This document shows, piece by piece, positions 1 through 8,872 of a stretch of DNA of 14,431 nucleotides. Position numbers and translations under genes: made by a program. The stretch comes from an uncultured Bacteroidales bacterium (lineage in GTDB: Bacteria; Bacteroidota; Bacteroidia; Bacteroidales; Lentimicrobiaceae), in the NCBI GenBank assembly GCA_937894795.1, contig CALCQV010000107.1, positions 1 through 14,431 on the forward strand, read 5' to 3'. Each line of letters opens with the position of its first letter. The first letter of the stretch is position 1. The notes beneath the pieces were generated by a model. That model was not told the origin of the DNA, did no database searches, and saw nothing but the letters and a program-made list of their open reading frames with translations.

Positions 1-51
1 TTAAACTCCAACTCCAAAAAGATCTTAGCTATTTAATTATCGCATTAAAAG

Positions 52-85
52 AAAAGAGGCTATCCTTTTGAGACAGCCTCTTTTT
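52..85. terminator. Bidirectional rho-independent terminator after the tonB-like gene
   Basis: A perfect 10-bp stem, AAAAGAGGCT at 52-61 against AGCCTCTTTT at 75-84, encloses a 13-base loop. On the minus strand it is followed by a T-rich tract, placing it about 50 bases past the stop of the tonB-like gene. On the plus strand it runs into TTTTATTT, so it could also end a plus-strand transcript entering from the left. In that direction the first frame of the window reads as an 11-residue tail with a TAA at 34-36, which would suit a convergent gene but is too short to call. Bases 1-134 hold nothing else recognisable. Confidence 0.85.
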
Positions 86-134
86 ATTTCCAAGTCGGAG
101 CTTAAAAATCCGACAGGTAAAATTCTATAAGATA

Positions 135-818
135 TTAGCCTGCAAGAGTGAATTTGATAGGCATATTAAACTGTACACGAACAGGTTTCCCTCTTTGTTT
201 ACCGGGGTTCCATTTAGGCATTGCTTTAATAACGCGGACAGCCTCTTCATCACATCCCCCACCAATACCTCTAAGAACTCTTACATCAGTTACATTACCA
301 TTACGTTCTACAACGAATGTTACATAAACAGTGCCTTGAATACCACTCTCTCTGGCCATCTGAGGGTATACGATATTTTCCTGTAAGAATTTGATACGGG
401 CAACATCACCACCAGGATAGGAAGGTGATTCTTCAACAACTGTAAAGATTTCAGCTTCTGCAACTTCCTCTTCCTCAACAATGGCTGGAGGTGTATAAGC
501 TTCAATAACAGTCAATTCATTTGCCTCAGCATCAATTATAAGATCATCATCCACTTGAACATCATCAGTAACAATATGAATGAGAGTAGTTTGTGCAGGA
601 GGTGCAGGAGGAGGAGGAGGCTTGTTCTGTTGTGTGATTTCAACCATCTCTTCTTCAACAGTTTCGACTTGCCTTCCGTCAATTTTCAGTTGCTCAACAT
701 CGTAGGTTTTCCATTCGAATGCTACGAGCATTGCAGCAAGGGCAACAATTAATCCGACCTGAACAAAGAAAGGCTTTTTGCTCTCCAAGTCAGCTTTCGG
801 TGTCTTTTTTGCTTCCAT
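135..818 (-). CDS. tonB: TonB family energy transducer
   Basis: This 227-residue protein has TonB architecture. A short basic cytoplasmic tail (residues 1-16) precedes one membrane helix (about 17-36). A periplasmic linker follows, with a proline run at 67-74 and long acidic stretches (about 86-131). A C-terminal TonB_C domain covers about 135-226. The segment SYPGG near 133-137, then FLQENIVYP, GIQGTVYV, DEEAVRV and MPKWNPGKQRGKPV, is the typical Bacteroidota form of this domain. By family knowledge it sits in the inner membrane with ExbB/ExbD and drives TonB-dependent outer-membrane transporters. No exbB or exbD is in the window. The ATG at 818 leaves a normal short N-tail. The gene lies 185 bases downstream of gcvH and a strong terminator follows it. 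Bacteroidota carry many tonB paralogues, so the symbol denotes the family, not the specific orthologue. Confidence 0.93.
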   Translation of the reverse strand: MEAKKTPKADLESKKPFFVQVGLIVALAAMLVAFEWKTYDVEQLKIDGRQVETVEEEMVEITQQNKPPPPPAPPAQTTLIHIVTDDVQVDDDLIIDAEANELTVIEAYTPPAIVEEEEVAEAEIFTVVEESPSYPGGDVARIKFLQENIVYPQMARESGIQGTVYVTFVVERNGNVTDVRVLRGIGGGCDEEAVRVIKAMPKWNPGKQRGKPVRVQFNMPIKFTLAG

Positions 819-871
819 ATCGTTAATTACTAGTTGGTTACGCGATTTAATACTCTATTTAATGCGGACTG

Positions 872-903
872 CTAAATTAAGCTATTTTTAAATACAAAAG
901 CAA
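872..903 (-). promoter_or_regulatory. Possible promoter for the tonB-like gene
   Basis: On the minus strand TAATTTAG (872-879) matches the Bacteroidota -7 consensus TAnnTTTG at all but one defined position. A TTG lies 21 bases upstream at 901-903 and a TTTG 15 bases upstream at 895-898. The predicted start would leave a leader of roughly 50 bases before the ATG at 818. The match is imperfect and the region is AT-rich, so chance is a real alternative. Confidence 0.3.
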
Positions 904-946
904 CTTAAAATTTCACCCTAAAATTAAACGAAAAAACAGCAGATAA

Positions 947-978
947 TATTATCAATAATTCAGCAATGATTGATAATA
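947..978. repeat. AT-rich inverted repeat between gcvH and tonB, possible weak terminator
   Basis: TATTATCAAT at 947-956 is perfectly complementary to ATTGATAATA at 969-978, with a 12-base loop. It starts 26 bases past the gcvH stop codon. On the minus strand a short run of six T follows about 15 bases later, too far for a textbook intrinsic terminator. It may attenuate gcvH read-through or protect the 3' end of the mRNA, but the stem is almost all A-T pairs and may have no function. Confidence 0.4.
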
Positions 979-1003
979 AAAATTGCAGGCAATCTGATTA
1001 GAA

Positions 1004-1384
1004 TTATGCTCCAATTAACTCTTTATAGGCTTCAGGATCCAAGAGTGTCTTAAGTTGAGAAAGATCCTGCACTTTAACTTTTACAATCCAGCCATCGCCA
1101 TAAGGATCTTTATTTATTAACTCAGGTGAACTGTTAAGTGCCTCATTGAATTCCAATACCTCAGCAGCTACCGGCATAAAAAGGTCACTAACTGTTTTAA
1201 CTGCTTCAATACTTCCAAATGTTTCACCTTCTTCCAGGATTTCACCTACGGTTTCAACTTCAATGAAAACGATATCACCTAATTCTCCTTGGGCAAAATC
1301 AGTTACTCCAACTGTTGCTGTTTCACCTTCAAGTCTGATCCATTCGTGATCTTTTGTGTACTTTAGGTCGACTGGGATGTTCAT
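1004..1384 (-). CDS. gcvH: Glycine cleavage system H protein
   Basis: GcvH is the lipoyl carrier that shuttles the aminomethyl group between the P, T and L proteins of the glycine cleavage complex. The 126-residue product has the usual family length. It opens MNIPVDLKYTKDHEW and has the lipoylation segment SIEAVKTVSD with the acceptor Lys at residue 63. A GDIVFIEVE strand and the PYGDGWI segment near the C-terminus are also typical. I place the start at the ATG at 1384. A longer reading from a TTG at 1429 would add 15 residues unlike the family and would begin inside an apparent promoter. The gene follows sprA by 95 bases. No gcvP, gcvT or lpd is nearby, so it stands apart from the rest of its pathway. 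Confidence 0.96.
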   Translation of the reverse strand: MNIPVDLKYTKDHEWIRLEGETATVGVTDFAQGELGDIVFIEVETVGEILEEGETFGSIEAVKTVSDLFMPVAAEVLEFNEALNSSPELINKDPYGDGWIVKVKVQDLSQLKTLLDPEAYKELIGA

Positions 1385-1417
1385 GTCTTTATAATATTTA
1401 TGATTTTTAATTTTCGT

Positions 1418-1425
1418 CAAAATTA
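1418..1425 (-). promoter_or_regulatory. -7 promoter element for gcvH
   Basis: On the minus strand TAATTTTG fits the Bacteroidota -7 consensus TAnnTTTG exactly. A TATG lies 19 bases upstream (1445-1448), where TTTG would be expected for the -33 box. Transcription would begin near 1411, giving a leader of about 27 bases before the ATG at 1384. This suggests gcvH is expressed independently of the 7.2-kb sprA message. Confidence 0.5.
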
Positions 1426-1479
1426 GCAAAACCTCTTATTCCTGCATAATTTTTTATTTCTTTCTTTGGGATATTTATT

Positions 1480-4400
1480 TTATTGAGCCAAAGTGAATCG
1501 CAAACTGACTCCTGCATTTGTGGTTGAATTGTCAAACTGATTCGACACAAATGGATTAGTAATGGTTTTATCAAAGAATAATCTGATATTAAATCGTTGA
1601 TTTATAACGTAATCAGCTGAAGTATTTATTGATACCATACGGTTACCGGTTGATATCTGATTAATTGCTTCATCTAGTCGGCGCAAAACAGTCTTATTGT
1701 CACGTATTGAAAGGTCAGCCTTGATATTAAGGTCACTCTTCAATTGTTGACGTCGACCGCCACTCGATAAATTAAGTTTCACATCTTTGAAGCGATAACC
1801 TAATCCTATAATAACCTCATTATTTGAAACTTCAGTTAACTGGTTATTGACAAAGCTCAATGATAAGCTTCTCGACTTCTTAAATTCAATTTTGGTTAAC
1901 AAGCTGTTATTCCATGTCATGTCAATGTTGAACAATGGTGCAAACTGCTCTGATATAGTAATAATCTCAATCCTGTTTTTGGGAATGAAATTCCCGGCAA
2001 CATCAAAAGATGAAGGAAAGCCCATTGATTCCAGAAAGTCAATATTGGTAATATATGATCCTACCGCATAGGTTGACCTATAGGAGTGCCCTATATTAAA
2101 CTGCTTGAAATGATCTTTCAAGAATGGTAGTTTAGACAAACCGGTATATGTAAAGCGCCAGTTAGGTATAGGTATTTTGGGAAATGCAGATAAGCTGACA
2201 CTTGTAGCCGATTGTCCGGAATAGGCTGCCAGGAATGCAGGAATCAAAACCTCCTGAGAGCCCGGGCCATAGCCAACAGGGTAACCGGTAGTGTCATTGA
2301 TTCCGGTGGATGCCGGATTCATAGAGCCTAAGCGGGCAGCAATCACTCTCCTGTTATTTTTAAACTCCTCGAATGTGGGTGAAATATTTTCATCACCATC
2401 TTTAACAAATGCGGTTTTCAAGGAAAAGAACGAAATGCTGAATGATCCACGTTCCTGCTCACCACTGGGTGAAAAGACACCTTCAGCATTAGCTTTGAAA
2501 TATTCCTGATGTCCAAATGATTCTTTTTTCTCTGCGTTAAATTCTATTCTAAACTCAGGGAATGGCTCATAAGTTGCCCTACCGGTCAGATCTCTTGTGA
2601 GACGTGTAATATAGGCATTGTTCAGAAGGGTATCGGCAGATAACCAACCATTTCTGGCCGCTTCATACCTTATGTCTTCCTGGCTTCCGAAAACAAAACC
2701 CAGTCCCGGTGCCATATCACTCATACGATTTCCAATAAGCTCTGGCTTTGGAGTGAAACCTGGCAATAAAGTGCCATTTGACTCAGTATAGGTAAGTTGT
2801 ACATCTTTAAAACCTGTTATGATTTTAATAACTCCAATACCCAATGCTTTGGCCACTTTACCCGTATTGCTCTTTTTTGTAGTATCCTGAACAGCAGCAG
2901 TATTTTCCTTTTCTTCAGGCTTGTTGGGAGCGAAACGCCTTGCACCTGCAGCTTGCTGCCTTGTGTTACTGCCTGATTTTTGGTTTATTTTCCTTAGGAA
3001 GCCTACTTTATTATAGAGGTTGGTTAACCTGGCATTCCCATTAATATTGACAGTGTTTGAGTTTTCAATGGTATTACCCATAATCTCCTGAATGGAAATT
3101 GGTGAAGCATCCCACCTGAAGGTGCTGTTATAGCGTGTGTTCAGTGTTACCCAATTAAATAGAGGTATTTTATTAATAGGCAGTACATAGTTAAGGCTAA
3201 AGTTCTGGGTAAACCGGTTCATGGTACCAAAATTCATTACCTCATCCCAAATTGAATCCTTTCTTGCCTGATAATCATCAAGATTTCTGTCTATCCTTCC
3301 GGGAGGCTCATTAACATAGGCATTGGCATTTGCCTGATATTCCAATTTAAGTGATTGGGCCAGATCATACTTTAAGTCATAAATTCTATTCCAATCCCAC
3401 ATTTTAATGTAAGTCGGTTCAAGAATTATTAATGCTTCACTCTTGTTTCTAAGGAGTTTCTCATTGTATTGACGATTCATATCTGTACGGAATGAGAACA
3501 TCTTTGGCATATAATAAAAGTTAAAGTCTTTTATTATTGTAAATGCTTTACCCTGGAACATCTTTATCCTGTTGAATGGTCGAACAGGTTTTGGATTATT
3601 GATAAAATTGTAGCCTAGTCCACCACGATATTGCTTACGACGATCGTATTGTATATCAATGTTTTGATGATAAATCTCGCTATATGCATAGGTGAAATCA
3701 AAATTCTCTATATCATAGATTTTTGGTTTGCCTATAGTCCCTACCTTCTCCTTACGTACATTAACAAAATTTATATTCTTTCTTTTTGTGATATCCTGAA
3801 CCTTGTTGCGTATAGAATCCTTAGCATCCTGTTCGAGTTCCCTGATCTGATCTTTGTACAGGATATCAGGATCGAGAGGATTATATTTAGGAGTCATGCG
3901 CAGTTCTGAATAGTCAATGTGCATTGGTATCTTTATACCACTCTTTTCAGGGAAGAATTTTCCCAACTGGATATTAGAGGCTATGTCAAATTGACCGCTT
4001 GTTTCTTGCTGCCGTTCATTGACCTTCTTTTCAATACTTCCGAATCCCGGGGTGGAATAAGCGCCTGAAACTACAATATTACCAAGGTCAGCCAGATTAG
4101 CAGCAATGCGTGCAGTAGCTGCCATACCACTCTTTTCATCGAAGTCAGTTAACCGGAGTTCATTCACCCAGATCTCGGCACACTTGGGCTCTCCGTCATC
4201 GTTGTCGTTGAAGGTTTGTTTCTTGGGGTTCCTCACACCAATCATAAATGCTTTAACATCACTGAGGCTGGGCATACCAACAACGGTTATCTTATTCCCA
4301 CCATCAAAAACTTCATATGGTGTAACAACTGTAACCATTGAACCGGGAGTTCCCATTGAACTGTTCCTTGCCTGTTTGGCATCAACCAGTTTTTGAAGTT

Positions 4401-7400
4401 CTATATTGAATTCGTTTGCCGATGGCCAAATAGCTCTTTGCTCATTGTATGAAGTACCCCAAGGGGTGAACTCCACCGGAAGCTCATATTCATAATAATT
4501 TTCCGTAAAGTCTGAACCTAACCGCACAAATACAGTCAGGTCGCCGGTTGCAAGTTCTTGTTGTTCTCTAACCTTTTCAGCATGAACATACATTCTTAAC
4601 CTCTTATACTGACGGAAATCAAAATCAGTGGTTTTATAAGCGCCGCGGGCATCTCCATCCAACAGGTCGCAAATTTTAAGTACCATTGACTGCTCATTCA
4701 ACTCGGTAAGATTGGTTGTACCAACGTTGATTTCGCGTTCAATATCGGGAGGAAGGTTATAATTTACATTATCTCTTCCCTTGTTTTCTTCAATATTTAC
4801 TGATGAAATATCAAATGAAGTAAGACTCTGGTTTGGATCTGGATTATATTCTCCGGGAGCCAGCAAGTTATCGTAATATTTACGCCATTCACCGCGAACC
4901 AGTTCAAGGGTGGCAAAGCGCAATACCACTTCCTGTTCAAAGTTCTTGAGGAACATCCTCATGAAACGGATACTTTTAAAATCCTGTATATTACCAACTA
5001 CCTTACTGGGGCTCTGAACAGGAATTTTAAACTGATACCACTTAACATCAGCAGTCTTTCCATTCTCCAACTTAATAGGCTCATCAGGTGTTTGGATGTC
5101 AACAATGTAGTTTTGTCCAACCCTCATATTGTCAGGGTCTAGCCTCACATGATACTGGAAATAGCGTTCTTGTTCATTCAGTGTATTGTCGCGGTTTATA
5201 TCTTCAACATTAGGCAGAGTGGTTGCCTGTGTTTGAAATTGTTCAGATGATTGCTCTGATGCCGGTGAGTTACCTTCTGTACCGTTGTACTTTTTATATC
5301 GTTCAATTATACTGCTGTAACGGGGATCGGCATCGTAATCAGCTCCTCTGAAGAAGTGATAATTATCGGCAGAGGGGTCAGTTGAAGCATTGTAGTATGC
5401 AGTTGACACTGTACCAAACTGGTTGGCAATCTTTTGAAGGTAGGTTGTATCAAAGAATGAAAGTTCATCCTGGTCACGGAGTCCATCATATCCTACGTCC
5501 TGGAATGGACGTGCATTAATGTCATTGTCAAATGCATTGACCAGCGATTGTAAGGTTGGAACACGCCCCCAAATAGTAGTGTCAACATTGGTTATTGTTT
5601 CACTGGTTGGCAATCCGTTTTCATAACTCTTCCTGCCATCAGGAAGTATATCTTCAGATATATCGCCAAGATTAAAATACAAATCACCTCCTGTGTGTAG
5701 TGTATCCTCTGAAAAGGGATCCATCAACCAAAATTCTATATATTCAACATTGGTAGCTTCAAAATCAGTTGATTCAATTTTACGCATTATACCTGCCCAA
5801 CGTGATGCAGGATCCTCGAGTAAACCACTCTCATTCAAGCCTGATGAAACGCCTGTTGGCAGTACATCATAATTGTAAGGGCCTCTTTCAAATGGGAAGT
5901 ATGAGAGGTTAAGCACCTGCAGGTTCATGGGTAGTGAATGATCCTTAGAAACATTTGGAAAGACTTCTTTCTCCGATACATACCTTACTGCATTCCTTGA
6001 TAATTCGTCTTTGCTGATGTTATCAGGTCTTAACTTACTGTTTTTATCATAAAATAAAGGATCAATCGTGTACCAACTCAATAATGCACGGTTATAACCC
6101 GATGAAAGTCCACTTCCTACAATACCTTCGGGGAACATATCACGGGTAACCTGACCCCGTGGAATGCCTGATAAGAACCAAGTGCCTACGTTTTTAAGAT
6201 CTATAGTTGATTTACTTCCTTCAAAATCATCGATATATGAAGTACCGGTCTTACCTACTGCACGTGAATGGCCGGGAATGAAATGAGCCATTTCACCGTT
6301 TATCTGAATACGTGAAGGTACTTTAGTTCCATAAAATGGTAATTTATCAACCATCTTGGTTAACCACAGTGATTCAGTTTGATAATCAAAATTCAATCCC
6401 CACATAGTATTGGAGATGGGTTCCTGCCCAAAATTGGTTTTCTGGGTAAGTGGCCTTTCATGTAAATTGAGCAATGTTGCTCCGATAAGGAAATTATTGC
6501 TAACCTTATAATCAACATGCGCCCCCATCATTGTTTGCTGCTGAAGGTTGAAAGTCGCATTATTCTCAAGTGAAATGTTGACCGGTGTACCTGAGTTTAA
6601 TATACCTGCATTAATAATTTTTACTCTTCCAAGGGTATAATCTACGGTGTAGTCAACATTCTCTGTTAATGGAATACCTCCTGCAGTGACCCTAACTGAT
6701 CCTTGTGGAACATTTAAAGCGTTCAATGAAATCTCTGATCCTGATTGTGATTTGTATTGTCCTTCAATAAGATATCTGTTTTTGTCAGGATATTGTTGTG
6801 CGCCACTCTTTGTTAATGTATAGAGTGAATCGTATGCATATTTATTGGCCAGCTGCGTATTATTCAATTTATTCCTTAAATAACTGCCAAACGGCTCTCG
6901 TACAGTGAAATATATTCTTCCGTTCGATGATTGGATGGTTCCTCCTTCTCTCCCTGCATTATCAATGAAGTCAAACAATCCATCATGAGGAGGATTTGAT
7001 TGAGGGTCCAGATTGTCAAAATTGAATACCCTTAGCAAAGGAACACCTGAAATCCCTTCAGGCCCGTCAGTGAAATATCCGGTAGGAACCGTGTTTTCAT
7101 TTCCAGAGTATAAGATGTTCAAAATAAAATCTTCTCTATTAACCTGAAACGCTCCAATATTGTAAACGTTCTTCATCATGAGGTCCCAAATAGGCAAACG
7201 TGTATTAAGAGCCGTGCTCTTCAACAGTTTTACCATCAATGATGAGGGGGACGAAATACCCTGATCAGAAAATTCACCAACCTGATATAATCCTTCTTTG
7301 CCTATTACTGTGTATTGATAGGCAACAGCCAGAACCTGATCAGAATTTAGAGCGGCATTTAATGAAATAAAACCTAGTTTCGAATTGAAGGTATACTCAC

Positions 7401-8730
7401 TGGCATTGAGCTTTCGGGCATTTTCCACTTTATCAAAGTCAGTCCCGGCAACAAATCCAAACGGTGGTCCTGATAAATACTGGGTTACCAGGTTGATATT
7501 ACGTATAGTTGTGGTATCGAACTTGCTTAATAGGTCATTTGAACGGTTGTCAGGATATTGATATTGGGCATTTGGTATAATGGATTGATTGTACGGGTCA
7601 CGTTCTCCAAGATCCATAAATGCCACAATGTTACGGTTGTCAGTCACAGCAGGGCCAATATTAGTCACCCATACTTCAATTTTTGTGATATTGATATTTG
7701 AGTTTACAATTGGCAGTTTACTGAGCGCATTGTCATAATGTTCAGCAAAATACTGTGAAATGAAAAAGTGCTTGTTTTCTTCATAATCCAATGCCGTTAA
7801 GCTGAATTCACTTGTTTGGGCACCGCCCTGAACTGTGATATTTGAAGTTTCACTCTTTTGTTGTGAAAAAACGGCAGTAACCGTAGCTCTGCCGAACTGC
7901 ATTTGTGTCTTTAATCCAAATAAGCTCTGGCTTCCTGTAATGAGTGTGCTTGTGAGTGGGAATGTGATATCTCCTGCCTCTATCAGTTTGATTATCTCAT
8001 CTTCTTTACCCTCGTACTTGAGTTTAAGTTTATTCTCAAAATCAAAGGTAGCTTCTGTATTATAGTTGGTATTGAACTCGATTTTGTCGCCAATCTTTGC
8101 CATAACACTCATCTGAATCCTTTGCTGGAAGTCAAAGTTGGTTGTGCGGCGCTGACGTAAATCAAGCGCAGGGTCATCACGTCTGTTCGATAAAATGCCA
8201 AAGGTTACCTCAGCGCTCCCCTGTGGCCTGATATCTATGGTGTTACCACCGAATATGCGGTCGAACACTTCACCACCGATATGAATTTGTGGTATTATTC
8301 CCGTACGTGATCCTGCTGCCGTGCCAAGTGATCTTTCTCTCCAATAGCTCTGCAAGGAGCGCTGCAGATTTAATTCTTTGTATTCATCAGAAGTATAACT
8401 CCAGGGTGAAGATAGGTTTATATCTCCGGCTTTTTTTGTAAAAGTATATGTGTTGGTAATGGGATCATAGATAACTTCATCCTTAAAATTAGAGGGAGTA
8501 CCTAAAAATAGTTTATTGTCTTCTTCAGGTGAGGTCATTTCACCGGGTTGTCCTGACGGAATTGGATAGGGCAAGTCACCCTCAGGTAAAGTAGTATCAG
8601 GAGGTGTAATTTGTATATAATTACCTTCCGGTGATGCAGAATTAACAGGTGTAATGAATATTCCCCATAACAGGGTTACTACAAAAAGCAGTACAAACGA
8701 TCTTAAAAGGTATTTAATTATTCGCTCCAA
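1480..8730 (-). CDS. sprA: SprA/Sov, type IX secretion outer-membrane translocon
   Basis: This 2416-residue protein matches the size and character of SprA (Sov in Porphyromonas). By published structure SprA is a very large single-chain outer-membrane beta barrel through which type IX cargo leaves the cell. An N-terminal signal peptide is visible: basic start, hydrophobic core about 11-27, likely cleavage near Ala32. Early segments such as IPQIHIGGEVFDRIFGG are conserved in the family. So are YIDDFEGSKSTIDL (from residue 832), WVNELRLTDFD and a C-terminus ending in a beta strand (VSLRFTLAQ). A variable stretch rich in Gln, Ala, Lys and Asn lies around 1910-1955. The reading frame is intact. 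The start appears to be TTG: a TAA lies ten codons or fewer upstream, and the next in-frame ATG (about residue 64) would lose the signal peptide. Neighbours are ruvA upstream and gcvH downstream. No other por/gld genes are in view. Confidence 0.96.
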   Translation of the reverse strand: MERIIKYLLRSFVLLFVVTLLWGIFITPVNSASPEGNYIQITPPDTTLPEGDLPYPIPSGQPGEMTSPEEDNKLFLGTPSNFKDEVIYDPITNTYTFTKKAGDINLSSPWSYTSDEYKELNLQRSLQSYWRERSLGTAAGSRTGIIPQIHIGGEVFDRIFGGNTIDIRPQGSAEVTFGILSNRRDDPALDLRQRRTTNFDFQQRIQMSVMAKIGDKIEFNTNYNTEATFDFENKLKLKYEGKEDEIIKLIEAGDITFPLTSTLITGSQSLFGLKTQMQFGRATVTAVFSQQKSETSNITVQGGAQTSEFSLTALDYEENKHFFISQYFAEHYDNALSKLPIVNSNINITKIEVWVTNIGPAVTDNRNIVAFMDLGERDPYNQSIIPNAQYQYPDNRSNDLLSKFDTTTIRNINLVTQYLSGPPFGFVAGTDFDKVENARKLNASEYTFNSKLGFISLNAALNSDQVLAVAYQYTVIGKEGLYQVGEFSDQGISSPSSLMVKLLKSTALNTRLPIWDLMMKNVYNIGAFQVNREDFILNILYSGNENTVPTGYFTDGPEGISGVPLLRVFNFDNLDPQSNPPHDGLFDFIDNAGREGGTIQSSNGRIYFTVREPFGSYLRNKLNNTQLANKYAYDSLYTLTKSGAQQYPDKNRYLIEGQYKSQSGSEISLNALNVPQGSVRVTAGGIPLTENVDYTVDYTLGRVKIINAGILNSGTPVNISLENNATFNLQQQTMMGAHVDYKVSNNFLIGATLLNLHERPLTQKTNFGQEPISNTMWGLNFDYQTESLWLTKMVDKLPFYGTKVPSRIQINGEMAHFIPGHSRAVGKTGTSYIDDFEGSKSTIDLKNVGTWFLSGIPRGQVTRDMFPEGIVGSGLSSGYNRALLSWYTIDPLFYDKNSKLRPDNISKDELSRNAVRYVSEKEVFPNVSKDHSLPMNLQVLNLSYFPFERGPYNYDVLPTGVSSGLNESGLLEDPASRWAGIMRKIESTDFEATNVEYIEFWLMDPFSEDTLHTGGDLYFNLGDISEDILPDGRKSYENGLPTSETITNVDTTIWGRVPTLQSLVNAFDNDINARPFQDVGYDGLRDQDELSFFDTTYLQKIANQFGTVSTAYYNASTDPSADNYHFFRGADYDADPRYSSIIERYKKYNGTEGNSPASEQSSEQFQTQATTLPNVEDINRDNTLNEQERYFQYHVRLDPDNMRVGQNYIVDIQTPDEPIKLENGKTADVKWYQFKIPVQSPSKVVGNIQDFKSIRFMRMFLKNFEQEVVLRFATLELVRGEWRKYYDNLLAPGEYNPDPNQSLTSFDISSVNIEENKGRDNVNYNLPPDIEREINVGTTNLTELNEQSMVLKICDLLDGDARGAYKTTDFDFRQYKRLRMYVHAEKVREQQELATGDLTVFVRLGSDFTENYYEYELPVEFTPWGTSYNEQRAIWPSANEFNIELQKLVDAKQARNSSMGTPGSMVTVVTPYEVFDGGNKITVVGMPSLSDVKAFMIGVRNPKKQTFNDNDDGEPKCAEIWVNELRLTDFDEKSGMAATARIAANLADLGNIVVSGAYSTPGFGSIEKKVNERQQETSGQFDIASNIQLGKFFPEKSGIKIPMHIDYSELRMTPKYNPLDPDILYKDQIRELEQDAKDSIRNKVQDITKRKNINFVNVRKEKVGTIGKPKIYDIENFDFTYAYSEIYHQNIDIQYDRRKQYRGGLGYNFINNPKPVRPFNRIKMFQGKAFTIIKDFNFYYMPKMFSFRTDMNRQYNEKLLRNKSEALIILEPTYIKMWDWNRIYDLKYDLAQSLKLEYQANANAYVNEPPGRIDRNLDDYQARKDSIWDEVMNFGTMNRFTQNFSLNYVLPINKIPLFNWVTLNTRYNSTFRWDASPISIQEIMGNTIENSNTVNINGNARLTNLYNKVGFLRKINQKSGSNTRQQAAGARRFAPNKPEEKENTAAVQDTTKKSNTGKVAKALGIGVIKIITGFKDVQLTYTESNGTLLPGFTPKPELIGNRMSDMAPGLGFVFGSQEDIRYEAARNGWLSADTLLNNAYITRLTRDLTGRATYEPFPEFRIEFNAEKKESFGHQEYFKANAEGVFSPSGEQERGSFSISFFSLKTAFVKDGDENISPTFEEFKNNRRVIAARLGSMNPASTGINDTTGYPVGYGPGSQEVLIPAFLAAYSGQSATSVSLSAFPKIPIPNWRFTYTGLSKLPFLKDHFKQFNIGHSYRSTYAVGSYITNIDFLESMGFPSSFDVAGNFIPKNRIEIITISEQFAPLFNIDMTWNNSLLTKIEFKKSRSLSLSFVNNQLTEVSNNEVIIGLGYRFKDVKLNLSSGGRRQQLKSDLNIKADLSIRDNKTVLRRLDEAINQISTGNRMVSINTSADYVINQRFNIRLFFDKTITNPFVSNQFDNSTTNAGVSLRFTLAQ

Positions 8731-8834
8731 GGAACTATTTTATTTTGATTATGATAATTTTGTGCCTGCAGATACCTGCCTTTTGATTTCAACTTAAATA
8801 ACCTATACTTTTTTGAAAAAACGCACTCCTCAAT

Positions 8835-8872
8835 TACTTAAATCAATTTTCCTGAATTAAGTCATTTAAGTA
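8835..8872. repeat. AT-rich inverted repeat between ruvA and sprA
   Basis: TACTTAAAT (8835-8843) and ATTTAAGTA (8864-8872) are exact reverse complements separated by 20 bases. The repeat abuts the ruvA stop codon (8873-8875). It could form a weak hairpin in the 3' end of the ruvA message or serve as a binding site ahead of sprA. No T-run follows, so it is not a convincing intrinsic terminator. The rest of the 142-base ruvA-sprA gap shows no clear TAnnTTTG element on the minus strand. Confidence 0.35.

Noticed and set aside
1..36. C-terminal tail of a plus-strand gene ending with TAA at 34-36
   Set aside because: Only 11 codons are visible. Convergence on the terminator makes it plausible, but it cannot be supported from this length.
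555..752. Arg-rich plus-strand frame opposite tonB
   Set aside because: The arginine run is the reverse strand of the TonB proline codons, and the frame has no independent support.
1385..1429. Longer gcvH starting at a TTG at 1429
   Set aside because: The extra 15 residues are unlike the family, and the start would overlap the apparent -7 promoter element at 1418-1425.
3631..3909. Open frames antisense to sprA, such as this one and those near 4106-4396 and 7835-8065
   Set aside because: They are shadows of the sprA coding sequence, with composition dictated by the opposite strand and no upstream signals.
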